From positions 1-64,000 of the forward strand of contig WHTH01000014.1 of NCBI GenBank assembly GCA_009377865.1: a stretch of 64,000 nucleotides of DNA. Reading direction: 5' to 3'. The position numbers and the translations under genes are program-made. The stretch comes from Pseudonocardiaceae bacterium. GTDB taxonomy: Bacteria; Actinomycetota; Actinomycetes; Mycobacteriales; Pseudonocardiaceae. Positions 33,616 through 42,575 of the stretch are shown here, piece by piece. The stretch's first letter is position 1. Each line of letters opens with the position of its first letter. Below the pieces are notes generated by a model that made no database searches, had not been told where the DNA came from, and worked only from the letters and a program-made list of their open reading frames with translations.

Positions 33616-34348
33616 GGCTGCCCTCCGGTCGTGTCGCAACGTGCTGCGTCACGTCGCATCGGGCGACGTCGCCGATCACCACGGTCAGTGGCGGTGGCAG
33701 CCGTGCATCGGGTGGCGCGGCCAGCGTGCCACGGACGGTGCGCTGCTGCGGCTGGCTCGCAGCGCTGATCGCGGCGACGGGGGTGCCGGGCGCCATCCCG
33801 GCGGCCAGCAGCGCGGCGGTGATCCGCCGCAGCGCCGCGCGCCCGGTGAGCAGCACGACCGTGCCGCCGAGGCGGGTGAGGGCATCCCAGTTGACCTCGC
33901 CGGGGTACTCGGGGTCGTCGTTGGCCGCGACGACCGTCACGGTGCGGGCCTGCTGGCGCACCATCACCGGGATGCCGGCCGCCGCCGGCGCGGCGACCGC
34001 GGCCGACACTCCCGGCACGAGCTCGACGTCGATCCCGGCGGCGGCCAGCGCGAGCGCCTCCTCGCCTCCCCGCGACACCACGCACGGGTCGCCTGCTTTG
34101 AGTCGCACCACGCATACACCGGTCCGGCCGAGCGCGATGAGCAGGTCGTCGATGTCGTGTTGCGCGGCGGCGGGCGTCGAGCCGTGCTTGCCGACGCAGT
34201 GCCGTCGCGCCCATGGCGCGAGCTCGAGGATGGCGTCCATCGACGGCCGGTCGTAGACGACGTGCTCGGCGCGCTCGAGCAGCGCGGCGCCCCGCCGGGT
34301 GAGCAGGTCGGGGTCGCCCGGTCCTGCGCCGACCAGGTGCACGGTCAT
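33602..34348 (-). CDS. cobA: uroporphyrinogen-III C-methyltransferase (SUMT)
   Basis: Methylates C2 and C7 of uroporphyrinogen III to give precorrin-2, the branch point to corrins and siroheme. The 248-residue single-domain enzyme starts VHLVGAGPGDPDLLT and has VVRLKAGDPCVVSRGGEE, VPGVSAAVAAPAAAGIP and TVVLLTGRAALRRI. It lacks the CysG dehydrogenase/chelatase part. ATG 34348 overlaps the cobJ stop (ATGA). Confidence 0.94.
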   Translation of the reverse strand: MTVHLVGAGPGDPDLLTRRGAALLERAEHVVYDRPSMDAILELAPWARRHCVGKHGSTPAAAQHDIDDLLIALGRTGVCVVRLKAGDPCVVSRGGEEALALAAAGIDVELVPGVSAAVAAPAAAGIPVMVRQQARTVTVVAANDDPEYPGEVNWDALTRLGGTVVLLTGRAALRRITAALLAAGMAPGTPVAAISAASQPQQRTVRGTLAAPPDARLPPPLTVVIGDVARCDVTQHVATRPEGSRAHP

Positions 34349-35088
34349 GGGGTCACCTCGCGGGCGGTGACCAGCCAGTCCTGCAGCCGCGTCGTGGCAC
34401 AGCACCCGATGACCACGACGGTGCGCATCCCGGCTTCGCCGACGTCCACGTCATCCAAAGTGGACACCGTCACCCGCTCACCGTCGCGGCCCGCATCGGT
34501 GACCAGCCCGACCGGGGTGTCACCGCAGCGGTGTTCGCGCAGCAGCTCGCACGCCCGTCCGAGCTGCCAGGGCCTCCCGGACGAGCGCGGGTTGTACAGC
34601 GCCAGCGCCAGATCGGTGGCGGCCAGTGCCCGCAGCCGGGCCTCCACCGCCTCCCAGGGCGCGAGCAGGTCCGACAGCGTCAGGCAGGCGAAGTCGCGGG
34701 CCAGCGGCGCGCCGAGCAGCGCGGCCGCGGCGGTGGCCGCGGTGACGCCGGGCACCACCTGCACGGCCGGGCGCTCGCCGGACGGCAGCGCGGCCACCGC
34801 CGCCAGCGCGAGCGATGCCATGCCGTAGACGCCGGCGTCGCCGGAGGACACCAGCGCCACCCGGAACCCGTCGGCGGCGGCGGCCACGGCGTCGTCGGCG
34901 CGCTGCTGCTCGGCACCCATCCCGCCGGGCACGAGCGTCTGGTGCTCGCCGGTGAGGTCGTTGCACTGCGCCAGGTAGGAGTGGTAACCCACGACGACCT
35001 CGGCATTGCGCACAGCCTCCTCGGCTGCCCGGGTTCGGTGCGCCGGCCCGCCCGGCCCGAGCCCGACGATGCTCAACCGGCCGGTCAC
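34345..35088 (-). CDS. cobJ: precorrin-3B C17-methyltransferase
   Basis: Catalyses C17 methylation with ring contraction. The 247-residue protein has LSIVGLGPGGPAHRT, VVGYHSYL, LVSSGDAGVYGMASL, CLTLSDLLAPWEAVEARL and LYNPRSSGRPWQL, all characteristic of CobJ/CbiH. GTG 35088 overlaps the cobM stop (GTGA). It is separate from cobI, in contrast to the CobIJ fusion found in some actinobacteria. Confidence 0.94.
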   Translation of the reverse strand: MTGRLSIVGLGPGGPAHRTRAAEEAVRNAEVVVGYHSYLAQCNDLTGEHQTLVPGGMGAEQQRADDAVAAAADGFRVALVSSGDAGVYGMASLALAAVAALPSGERPAVQVVPGVTAATAAAALLGAPLARDFACLTLSDLLAPWEAVEARLRALAATDLALALYNPRSSGRPWQLGRACELLREHRCGDTPVGLVTDAGRDGERVTVSTLDDVDVGEAGMRTVVVIGCCATTRLQDWLVTAREVTP

Positions 35089-35906
35089 GGGCGCCTGCGC
35101 TTGGCGGCGGGGATGGGCCTGCCGGTGGTGGCACCCGCGGCGGAGCGGCGGCGGCAGCCGTGCGAGTAGGCCGGGTCGTAGAGCCGGCTGCGGCCGCTGG
35201 ACGCCAGCGCCGGGCCCACCAGCACCAGCGCTGCGGTGCGGATCCCGGATGCTGCGAGCGCGTCGGCAAGCCCATCGACGGTGGTGGTGATGACCGTCTC
35301 GTCCGGCCAGCTGGCCTTGGCGACCACCACGGCCGGGGTGTCGGGTGCATAGCCCGCGAGCAGTTCGCCGCGCAGCGACTCCGGCCGGGCCGCCGAGAGG
35401 TAGACGGCCATGGTGGTGCCGTGGCGGGCGAAAGCCGCGACGGTCTCGCCGTCGGGCATCGATGTCGCCGTGCGTCCGCCGCCGAGCCGGGTCAGCACCG
35501 CGCTCTGCGCCACCCCGGGAACGGTCAGCTCCACGCCGGCGGTCGCGGCGGCCGCGGCCAGCGACCCCACTCCGGGGACGATCTCGAAGGCCCGCTCGTG
35601 CTCGGCGCACCACATCATCTGCTCGGTCAGCGTGGAGTAGAGCGACACGTCGCCGGAGTGCAACCGCACGATCGCGGCACCGAGGTGGGCGTCGTAGACG
35701 GCGAGCACGTCCTCCAGCGTCATACCCGCCGAGTCGTGCAGAACGGCACCCTCCTGGCAGTGCTCGAGCACCTCAGCAGGTACCAGTGACGACGCCCAGA
35801 CGACGACATCCGCGGTCGCGAGGCGGTGCGCGCCGCGCAGCGTGAGCAGGTCGGCTGCTCCGGGACCCGCCCCGACGAACGAGATCACGCCCTCGGCGTC
35901 GCGCAT
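35085..35906 (-). CDS. cobM: precorrin-4 C11-methyltransferase
   Basis: Methylates C11 of precorrin-4. The 273-residue protein has FVGAGPGAADLLTLRG, VVWASSLVP, RLHSGDVSLYSTLTEQM and VPGVGSLAAAAATAGVELT, as in CobM/CbiF. ATG 35906 opens the conserved N-terminus; GGAGG lies 13 bases upstream. It is the first gene behind the minus-strand cobalamin riboswitch and heads an operon of six overlapping or abutting genes ending with cbiX-cbiO. The last 35 residues are basic and poorly conserved. Confidence 0.93.
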   Translation of the reverse strand: MRDAEGVISFVGAGPGAADLLTLRGAHRLATADVVVWASSLVPAEVLEHCQEGAVLHDSAGMTLEDVLAVYDAHLGAAIVRLHSGDVSLYSTLTEQMMWCAEHERAFEIVPGVGSLAAAAATAGVELTVPGVAQSAVLTRLGGGRTATSMPDGETVAAFARHGTTMAVYLSAARPESLRGELLAGYAPDTPAVVVAKASWPDETVITTTVDGLADALAASGIRTAALVLVGPALASSGRSRLYDPAYSHGCRRRSAAGATTGRPIPAAKRRRP

Positions 35907-35939
35907 CGAGCCACCACATCCTCCGTGTAGGTCGGCTGT

Positions 35940-36100
35940 CAGCGCGTGGCCGGTCTCCTGGCTCCCGGATCGTCGCTCGCCCCCGCCTTCCAGCCCACGG
36001 GCCGTGGCACTTCGAGGGTCTGCTCCCCGGTCACAGTGGCGGGACCGCACCGGACTCGCACCGGTTTCCCGTCACCACGCTCGCAGCCAGCGTAACCGAA
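35940..36100 (-). ncRNA. adenosylcobalamin riboswitch upstream of cobM
   Basis: Read on the minus strand from about 36080: GGGAAACCGGTGCGAGTCC, GGTGCGGTCCCGCCACTGTGA, a helix, then CTGGAAGGCGGG and GATCCGGGAGCCAGGAGACC near 35975-35950. These are the canonical B12-box elements in order. The element ends about 35 bp before the cobM start and should control the cobM-to-cbiO operon, including cobalt uptake. Limits are approximate. Confidence 0.94.
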
Positions 36101-36140
36101 GCCCGCGAAGCATCGCGGTTGCCACACTGACCGGCAGCCG

Positions 36141-36392
36141 TCATTGCGAGTCGTCCGGGCTCGCCTCCATCGCGAGCACGAAGTTCCGGACGAAGCGCAG
36201 CGCCAGCTCGCGGCGGTCGGCGGGCTCCGGCTCCCACACCAGCGCATCACCGGCGTAGCGCAGCAACTCATCCTCGGTGAGCCTCGACACGATCACCTCG
36301 GAGAGCTGCTGCTCGTCGGCGTCGGGACGCTGCCGCCGGGCCAGGACGTACTTCGTGGCGAGCTCGTCGTCGAAATGATCCTTGGCGCTCAT
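36141..36392 (-). CDS. 83-residue protein of unknown function
   Basis: The product starts SAKDHFDDELATKYVLARRQ and contains LSEVIVSRLTEDELLRYAGD and RELALRFVRNFVLAMEA. It is acidic, helical by appearance and has no membrane segment or Cys. I do not recognise it. It lies between the cobM riboswitch and the phosphopantetheinyl transferase on the same strand as the latter, so it may belong to the metabolite cluster. Confidence 0.55.
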   Translation of the reverse strand: MSAKDHFDDELATKYVLARRQRPDADEQQLSEVIVSRLTEDELLRYAGDALVWEPEPADRRELALRFVRNFVLAMEASPDDSQ

Positions 36393-36443
36393 GCTCGGTC
36401 TCCGTTCGGCCTGCCACCAGTGTGCCGGTCGGTCGCGCCGCCG

Positions 36444-37118
36444 TCACCGGTGCAGCCAGGCGGCAGTGCGGATCAGCCCATCGTCGGCGGCCCATCGTCC
36501 GGCCAGCCTGCTGATCTTCCGGTTGCCGCGAGTCTGGTCCAGCACGATGCGCGCGGTGAAGGTGCCCGCGGCGGGGTCGATGTGCAGCGCGACGTCGAGG
36601 AACCCGAGCCAGCGCCGCGCCATCGGGTACCAGGCCTTGTAGACGCTCTCCTTGGCGCTGAACAGCACACGGTCCCAGCACACCGTGGGATCTCGCTGCG
36701 CCAGCGTCCGCAGCAGGTCACGCTCGTTCGAGGTGGCGACGCTGTCGTGTACACCCTCGGGCAACACCTCGTTGATCTCGGCATCGATACCCAGTGCAGC
36801 GATCTCGTCCTCGCCGGCCACCGCGGCGGCGCAGTAGCCGGTGCAGTGGGTCAGGCTGCCCACCACACCTGGCGGCCAGCAGGGTTCGCGGCGATCACCG
36901 GGAAGGATGGCCACCGGCTCGATCCCGAGTTCGGCAAGGGCGCGCCGGGCGCAGCCGCGCGCCGCGGCGAACTCGCGGCGGCGGGCCGGAATGGCGCCCG
37001 CGACGAACGGCGCCTCCTCCGGATGCACCGGAAGCTGTTGCCCGGCACCTCGCAACTCCGCGCACGCCGCCGCAGCGGGCAGCAGCCGTTGCAGCGCCAG
37101 GGGCGCCACGACGATCAC
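36444..37118 (-). CDS. 4'-phosphopantetheinyl transferase
   Basis: Converts apo carrier proteins to the holo form with coenzyme A. The 224-residue EntD/Sfp-like enzyme has GSLTHCTGYCAAAVA, the Mg2+-binding ALGIDAE, and FSAKESVYKAWYP. GTG 37118 overlaps the stop of the PaaK-like gene by 4 bp, so the two are cotranscribed. A dedicated transferase fits the PCP domain of the NRPS at 54.6-57.8 kb. Confidence 0.93.
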   Translation of the reverse strand: MIVVAPLALQRLLPAAAACAELRGAGQQLPVHPEEAPFVAGAIPARRREFAAARGCARRALAELGIEPVAILPGDRREPCWPPGVVGSLTHCTGYCAAAVAGEDEIAALGIDAEINEVLPEGVHDSVATSNERDLLRTLAQRDPTVCWDRVLFSAKESVYKAWYPMARRWLGFLDVALHIDPAAGTFTARIVLDQTRGNRKISRLAGRWAADDGLIRTAAWLHR

Positions 37119-38545
37119 GGCTGCGTTGAGCCGACACAGCGCAGGTCGGTGACCCGCCTGGCCTTGCGCTCGGTCGGCGGCAGGGTGCCGTGCGCCAGCA
37201 CCTCGACCACCGGCCGGAGCTCACACCGGGAACGGACCTCCCGGTGCACGGCAGCCGCGAGCAGCGCCTCGTCGGTCCCGGGCATCGCCTCGACCCGTAC
37301 CGTGAGCACGTCGAGTTCGTTCTCGGTGGTGATCTCGATCGCGTACTCGTCGCCAACACCCGTCACCGAGCGCACGGCGTCCTCGACACTGGTGGGTAAC
37401 AGTGTCACTCCTCGCACATTGAGCATGTCGTCGGCCCTGCCCTGGAAGCCGCCGAGTGCCCGGGTGTGGGTGCGACCGCAGGCGCAGCGCTCGCGGGTCA
37501 GCGCCGTGTAGTCACCCACGACGAAGCGCAGTTGCGGCGAGGCTTCGGAGAGCAGGTTGGTCACCACCGAGATGCCCCGCACCCCGTCGTCGACCGGCGC
37601 ATCGGTCACGGGGTCGACGACCTCCCAGATATGGGTGTCATCGGCGACGTGCATGCTCACCGTCGTGTCCTTCTCGGCAGTGATCTCCGCGCAGGTGAAG
37701 GCGCCCGCCGTCGGCGCCGCTTCGGTGCAGCCGTAGAACTCGTGCAGCTGTGCACCCCAGACCCGCTCCAGCCTGGCCCTGGTGGCCGGTACGGACAGCG
37801 CGGGCTCTCCGGCGCAGAACAGGTACTGCACCGAGCTCGCCGCCGGATCGATGCCGATGTCGCGCATCAGGGTGGCCAGGTAGAGCGCGTAGGACGGGGT
37901 GCAGGCCAAGATCGTCGGGCGCGCCGACTCGATCAGCCGGGCACGCATGGCCGAGCTGAGTCCACCAGCGGTGACGATGGGGATACCCATCAGGTTCATC
38001 GCGTGGTGCACGCCCCACAACCACACGTGCGGCCCGTAACCGAACGCGATCAGGGCGACGTCGCGACCGGGACGGAAGCCCATCGCCCACATCGCCCGGG
38101 CGTTCGCCCACTCCCAGGTCCGGCGATCGAAGTCGGTGTAACGGAACATCCGTGGCCCGGTCGTGGTACCCGACGTCATGAAGGTCTGCCACCCGCGCTC
38201 GAGCCAGGTGGCGTCGTCGACGGCGGTGTAGGAACCCCACGGAGGGTACTCGGCCAGGTCGGCTGCCATGTCCTGCTTGGTGGTCAGCGGGATCAGCCCC
38301 AGGTCGTCCACCGAGGCGATGTCCGCCGGCGCCAGCCCGATGGCGTCGAACCTCTGTCGGTAGAACGGGATGCACTCGTAGGCGTAGGGCACCGCGGCCC
38401 GCAGCTTCTCGTCCTGGATGGCCCGCAGCTCGTCGCGGCCTGCCGTCTCCAGTGATCGTGACCACATCTGTCCGTCGTCGGGCTCGTGCGGCGCGCGACG
38501 GAACCGCTCGACGGTCGCCAGCCAGTGGCTACGGGTCTCGTCCAT
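37115..38545 (-). CDS. PaaK-like acyl/aryl-CoA ligase (ANL superfamily)
   Basis: A 476-residue adenylate-forming enzyme related to phenylacetate-CoA ligase. Landmarks are FDAIGLAPADIASVDDL, LIPLTTKQDM, the P-loop-like TFMTSGTTTGPRMFRY, FYGCTEAAPTAG, GDYTAL, CGRTHTRALGGFQGRADDML and C-terminal PTERKARRV with the catalytic Lys region. It should activate an aromatic or other carboxylic acid as AMP ester or CoA thioester. ATG 38545 has GAGGAG 9 bases upstream. Likely supplies a starter or side chain. Confidence 0.88.
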   Translation of the reverse strand: MDETRSHWLATVERFRRAPHEPDDGQMWSRSLETAGRDELRAIQDEKLRAAVPYAYECIPFYRQRFDAIGLAPADIASVDDLGLIPLTTKQDMAADLAEYPPWGSYTAVDDATWLERGWQTFMTSGTTTGPRMFRYTDFDRRTWEWANARAMWAMGFRPGRDVALIAFGYGPHVWLWGVHHAMNLMGIPIVTAGGLSSAMRARLIESARPTILACTPSYALYLATLMRDIGIDPAASSVQYLFCAGEPALSVPATRARLERVWGAQLHEFYGCTEAAPTAGAFTCAEITAEKDTTVSMHVADDTHIWEVVDPVTDAPVDDGVRGISVVTNLLSEASPQLRFVVGDYTALTRERCACGRTHTRALGGFQGRADDMLNVRGVTLLPTSVEDAVRSVTGVGDEYAIEITTENELDVLTVRVEAMPGTDEALLAAAVHREVRSRCELRPVVEVLAHGTLPPTERKARRVTDLRCVGSTQP

Positions 38546-38651
38546 GACAGGCACTCCTCGTGACCCCCGACCCCGGCACCGTGCGTCGACCGCTTGACGG
38601 TCGCACACCACCTTGTCAGGCTCCAAGCAGGTGTGGCGAGGAGCGGAGGCG

Positions 38652-39866
38652 GTGCTGAGCACGGGCGAATCGGCCGCAGCGGCCATCGTGGTGGGCGCCG
38701 GCCCCGTCGGGCTCACCGCAGCCCTCGCGCTCCGGTCGCAGGGCATCCCAGTGCGCGTCGTGGAGGCGGAACCAGCCGACCGGGCCCGGCCGGGCAGCCG
38801 CGCGATCTTCGTGCACCGGGCGTCGCTGGACCTGCTCGACGCGGCCAGCCCCGGCCTCGGCGAGCTGCTCGTCGGCAACGGCATCCGATGGCAGACCAAG
38901 CGCACCTGCTGGCGCGGCCGGGAGGTCTTCTCCCGGACCTACCCGCCGCCGGATCCCACCCGCCCGGCGCCGTTCACCAGCCTGCCCCAGACCCAGATCG
39001 AGCAGCACATGCTCGAGCGGTGCAAGGCCGCCGGCGTGGAGTTCCACTGGGATTCGCCGGTCACCGCCCTCGACGTCACCGCCGACGGCGTCGCCGTGGG
39101 CACCGGGAACGGCGACACGCGCCACGCCGGCTACGTCATCGCCGCGGACGGCGCCAACTCGGCGGTACGTGAGTTGCTCGGCATCGACATGCAGGGCAGC
39201 CGGTCGGACAACAGCTTCGTCATCGTCGACATCGCCGAGGACCCCGATGACCCGTTACCGGTCGAGCGGGTCTTCCACTACGAGCACCCCGCAGTCGACG
39301 GCAGGCACGTGCTGCTGGTGCCCTTCGCCGGCGGCTGGCGCGTCGACCTGCAGTGCCGCCGCGACGACGATCTCGGCGCGTTCGCCGGCATCGATGGCGT
39401 GCGGCGGTGGCTGCCCAGGGTCGTCGACGAGCGCTACGCCGAGCGGATCAGCTGGGTGTCGAGTTACCGGTTCCTGCAAGTCGTCGCGGACTCCTTTATC
39501 GACGAGCACCGGCGCGTGCTGCTCGCCGGCGAGGCCGCGCACCTGTTCGCCCCGTTCGGCGCCAGGGGCATGAACTCCGGCATCGCCGACGCGGATGCGG
39601 CAGCCAGGGCGATCGGTGCTGGCATCGACGACCCGGCGACCGGCCAGCTGGAGGAGTTCGCGCGCACCCGGAGACAGGCCGCGAAGTACAACCGCGATGC
39701 CGCCGGCGCGGCGCTGGCCCACATGCAGGCGCACGGGCCGGTGCTGCAGGGCAAGCGGCGGCTCGCGGCGGCCGCGGCGCTGGCCGGGGCACGGGCGGGA
39801 GCGTGGCTGGACCGTTCGCCGTACGGCCCGCGCGCCGGCCCGGGCTCGACCGGCTCGAAGTACTAG
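38652..39866 (+). CDS. FAD-dependent aromatic-hydroxylase-type monooxygenase
   Basis: A class A flavoprotein monooxygenase (PheA/TfdB/MhpA-like), about 404 aa. The FAD-binding motif IVVGAGPVGLTAAL is at the N-terminus, YVIAADGANSAVRELLGI is the middle DG motif, and RVLLAGEAAHLFAPFGARGMN replaces the usual GD motif with GEAAH, also seen in functional relatives. GTG 38652 directly precedes the FAD motif region; a TTG 39 bases upstream keeps the frame open. It is divergent from the PaaK-like gene, and its stop overlaps the convergent MBL gene stop at CTAG. Confidence 0.87.
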   Translation: MLSTGESAAAAIVVGAGPVGLTAALALRSQGIPVRVVEAEPADRARPGSRAIFVHRASLDLLDAASPGLGELLVGNGIRWQTKRTCWRGREVFSRTYPPPDPTRPAPFTSLPQTQIEQHMLERCKAAGVEFHWDSPVTALDVTADGVAVGTGNGDTRHAGYVIAADGANSAVRELLGIDMQGSRSDNSFVIVDIAEDPDDPLPVERVFHYEHPAVDGRHVLLVPFAGGWRVDLQCRRDDDLGAFAGIDGVRRWLPRVVDERYAERISWVSSYRFLQVVADSFIDEHRRVLLAGEAAHLFAPFGARGMNSGIADADAAARAIGAGIDDPATGQLEEFARTRRQAAKYNRDAAGAALAHMQAHGPVLQGKRRLAAAAALAGARAGAWLDRSPYGPRAGPGSTGSKY

Positions 39867-40870
39867 ACGGTCAGGTCCAGCAGGTCCTGACCGACGACGA
39901 CCTCGCCGTCGAAACCCGTGACGCCGTCCGTCCAGTGCTCGTCGGGCAGCTCGTCGTCGCCGGGGATGAAGTGGGTGAGCACGAGCCTGCGCACGCCCGC
40001 CCGCGCCGCCACCGCGCCCACCTCGCTCAGCGGGGTGTGCGAGGTGACGAGGTGGCGCCGGCGCCGCACCGACTCCAGGGTCGGCGGGTCATCGTGGTCA
40101 CCGTCGCGCCCGCCGGCGGGTTCGTCGGTGTAGACCTCGTGCACCAGGATGTCGGCCCCCCGCGCCAGCCCGATCAGGTTGGCCGACGGGGTGGTGTCCC
40201 CGGAGACCACGACCGAGCCGTCGGCGGTGTCGAAGCGGTAGGCGAAGGCGGGGAACACCGGCGGGTGGTGCACGAGGACCGCGCTGACCCGGACGTCCTC
40301 GTTCTCCATCACCGGGATCGGGTCCATCGCCGGAGCCACCCGGTCGGGACCGCGGGCACCGAGCGCGGCGGGGACGGCGATCTCCTGCGGGACGACGAGC
40401 TCGCGGAGATCACTGCGGCCGGAGTCCCGGATGCGCGCGTTGATGTCGTAGGCATGGGCCGCAAACCGGTAGGCGGTGGAGTCGATCAGCCCCGGTGTGG
40501 GGTGGGCCGGGGACACCACCGGGAAGGCGGCGGCGTCCGGCTCGTCCGGTGGCAGTGAGTCCAGGCCGCCGGCGCTGCCGGGCCCGTGGACGGGGACCGG
40601 GGGGAGGTGCTGCAGCAGCGGCCAGCCGAGCAGGAACAGGTTGAAGTAGTCGCAGTCGTGATCCGAGTGCAGGTGGGTGAGGAAGACCCCCGCGAGGCTG
40701 GTCAGCAGCCGGGCACGGCGCAGCTGCCGGGTGGCGCCGTAGCCACAGTCGACGAGGTAGGCACGCCCGCCGACCACGACCGCCTGGGCTATCCCCGCCC
40801 GCGACGGCGACGGCAACGGCCCCCCACTGGTGCCGAGCAGCACCAGGTGGGTGTTCGCGGTCTGACGCAT
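39863..40870 (-). CDS. MBL-fold metal-dependent hydrolase
   Basis: A 335-residue metallo-beta-lactamase-fold protein. The Zn2+-binding motif THLHSDHDCDY is near residue 64, VVSGDTTPS carries the bridging Asp, and VTSHTPLSEVG and LTHFIPGDDE carry later His ligands. The layout resembles RNase Z/arylsulfatase-type (AtsA) enzymes, where a substrate ester or phosphodiester is cleaved; the substrate is unknown. It shares stop-codon bases with the convergent monooxygenase gene and follows a strong terminator hairpin. Confidence 0.87.
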   Translation of the reverse strand: MRQTANTHLVLLGTSGGPLPSPSRAGIAQAVVVGGRAYLVDCGYGATRQLRRARLLTSLAGVFLTHLHSDHDCDYFNLFLLGWPLLQHLPPVPVHGPGSAGGLDSLPPDEPDAAAFPVVSPAHPTPGLIDSTAYRFAAHAYDINARIRDSGRSDLRELVVPQEIAVPAALGARGPDRVAPAMDPIPVMENEDVRVSAVLVHHPPVFPAFAYRFDTADGSVVVSGDTTPSANLIGLARGADILVHEVYTDEPAGGRDGDHDDPPTLESVRRRRHLVTSHTPLSEVGAVAARAGVRRLVLTHFIPGDDELPDEHWTDGVTGFDGEVVVGQDLLDLTV

Positions 40871-40899
40871 TGGCGACCTCTCCGCGTGTCATACGCAGC

Positions 40900-40942
40900 G
40901 ATCAGGCGCTGCCGACCGCCATCGGGCCGGCAGCGCCTGATC
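40900..40942 (-). terminator. 15-bp hairpin after the first beta-helix gene
   Basis: GATCAGGCGCTGCCG (40900-40914) pairs perfectly with 40928-40942 across 13 bases. It lies just past the stop of the minus-strand beta-helix gene at 40952 and before the MBL gene start at 40870, the expected place of an intrinsic terminator. No U-tract is visible, as is common in actinobacteria. Confidence 0.7.
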
Positions 40943-40951
40943 CGCTGAACC

Positions 40952-42319
40952 TCAACGGCCACCTGGAGCGTCACCGGAACGGCCGGGGCCTCCGACCCGT
41001 CCGGTGCCGTCGGTCGCCACGCATTCGTGGTTGACGGAACCGAACCGGTTGCGCGACCAGTCGAAGCCGTCACAGCCGGTGGGATCGTACCCGTCCACCC
41101 CGCCGTGGCCGGCGAACCGGTACTCCTCGTTGACCTGCTCGGCGCGGTCGCCGTTGCCGTGGCCGCGATTGCCGGTCAGCACGTTGCTCGGACCGTCCGG
41201 ATCACCGGGTCCCTCGACGCCGATGCCGTCGAGGCCGTTGTTGTTGACGACGTTGCCGCGGACGGTGGTGCCGGAAAGGGTCTCGCGGCTGTCGAGGTAG
41301 ACGCCGTTGCCGAGGTTGCGCGAGGAGTTGTTGCCCTCGATGAGGGTGCCCTCGGCGCTCGGCGACGCGGACGACCGCATCAAGGCGATGCCGTGCGAGT
41401 GTGCCCTGCCCTCTTTCTCCGGGTCGCCCTGAGTGCTCCTGGCGGTGTCCGAGATGCGGTTGTTGCGCACCACGTTGTCGCTACTCTGCGGGCCGTCGGT
41501 GAGCTGGCCGACCACGCCGACGCCGGCCATGCTGGCGTTTCTCACCTGGTTGCCTTCGACCACGTTGCGGTCGGAGCCAGGGCCCTCGATCTTGACCCCG
41601 ATGGTCATCGACAAGCGACCTTCGCTCATATTACCGGGAGGCCCGCCGCAGACGGTGATCTCACCGTCCGGGTTGGCGTTGAGGACGTCGTTGTCCAAGA
41701 TCTTGTTCTTGGCGACCACGTTGTCGTCCGAGTCCTCGATCAGCGAGATGCCCCCATACGGTCCGTTACCGGTGACGTTGTTCTGCTCGACGCTGTTTCC
41801 ACTAGAGTTGAACACGGCGATACCATCACCGTAGTCGCAGAACGGGCCGGTTTCCCGATCGATGTCGTCGAGCGTCGAGTCACGACCCGTCAGCACCCGG
41901 TAATTGACGTTGTCACTGGCGGTGACCTTGCGGATGGTGTTCTCCGCGCCTCCCCTGACCACCACGCCGCCGTCGAAGTTCGCTACGGTGCCATTGGTGA
42001 CCGTCACCCCGCTCACGCGGTAAAGCAGGATCCCCGCCTTGTCCGGGGCGCGGCGGGCGTTCGGGTCACCGGTAATCGTGTGGCCACCCAGGTCGAGGGT
42101 GACGCCGTCAGCCTCGACGATGAGTCCGTCGCCTGGGCAGGGGCCGATGTCGGCCGCGAGCGTGGTGTCCTCGGTAATGACATCGCCGCAGCCGATGGCG
42201 TCTTGGCCCGCTGCGGTTCCGACGAATGTGGTGGCGGACAGCAGCGTGGTGCCGGCGGCGATCGCGAGGCTGCGTCGCAGGTGATGCTGTGTCCCCCCCG
42301 CCGTGACTATGTCAGTCAT
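40952..42319 (-). CDS. secreted right-handed parallel beta-helix protein (copy 1)
   Basis: A 455-residue exported protein. The signal peptide has Arg-Arg, then SLAIAAGTTLLSATTFVG, with cleavage likely near TAAGQ. The mature protein is built of NosD/pectate-lyase-like beta-helix coils rich in Asn/Gly/Val, such as NTIRKVTASDN, GNSVEQNNVTGN and NVVRNNRISDT. It ends with DGFDWSRNRFGSVNHECV. Such folds bind or process polysaccharides, or only serve as scaffolds; no catalytic set can be assigned. A paralogue lies at 52371-53648, with the transporter/glycosyltransferase genes in between. Confidence 0.85.
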   Translation of the reverse strand: MTDIVTAGGTQHHLRRSLAIAAGTTLLSATTFVGTAAGQDAIGCGDVITEDTTLAADIGPCPGDGLIVEADGVTLDLGGHTITGDPNARRAPDKAGILLYRVSGVTVTNGTVANFDGGVVVRGGAENTIRKVTASDNVNYRVLTGRDSTLDDIDRETGPFCDYGDGIAVFNSSGNSVEQNNVTGNGPYGGISLIEDSDDNVVAKNKILDNDVLNANPDGEITVCGGPPGNMSEGRLSMTIGVKIEGPGSDRNVVEGNQVRNASMAGVGVVGQLTDGPQSSDNVVRNNRISDTARSTQGDPEKEGRAHSHGIALMRSSASPSAEGTLIEGNNSSRNLGNGVYLDSRETLSGTTVRGNVVNNNGLDGIGVEGPGDPDGPSNVLTGNRGHGNGDRAEQVNEEYRFAGHGGVDGYDPTGCDGFDWSRNRFGSVNHECVATDGTGRVGGPGRSGDAPGGR

Positions 42320-42421
42320 GAACGAACTCCTCGCACTGGCTGGCCCCGCGTGCGGTCAGCTGAGCAGAAAACGCCTTCGATCGAGCCGCACGCTGGATTG
42401 TCACGACAGTGGAACAGAACC

Positions 42422-42469
42422 AGCCGGCGTATGGTAGTGGCAAATCGCATATACACTACGCCATCCGGC
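42422..42469. promoter_or_regulatory. imperfect dyad with GTAGTG/CACTAC arms in the divergent promoter region
   Basis: GCCGGCGTATGGTAGTG and CACTACGCCATCCGGC form an imperfect inverted repeat around a 14-base A+T-rich spacer containing CATATAC. It lies in the 256-bp gap between the divergent beta-helix and permease genes. It is a candidate operator overlapping a promoter for one or both. Confidence 0.45.
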
Positions 42470-42575
42470 GCTGCGCCTCGGGGAATCGAATAATCCTTGC
42501 GGACGCCGTGGCGGGGCTATGAGCCGCGCAGTGTCGTATACTCCGGCTTCGCGGTGAGGTGCGAGGGAGGTGGCG

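Noticed and set aside
36144-37511. 455-codon plus-strand frame opposite the phosphopantetheinyl transferase and ligase genes
   Set aside because: It crosses several real genes on the other strand and has no domain; shadow frame.
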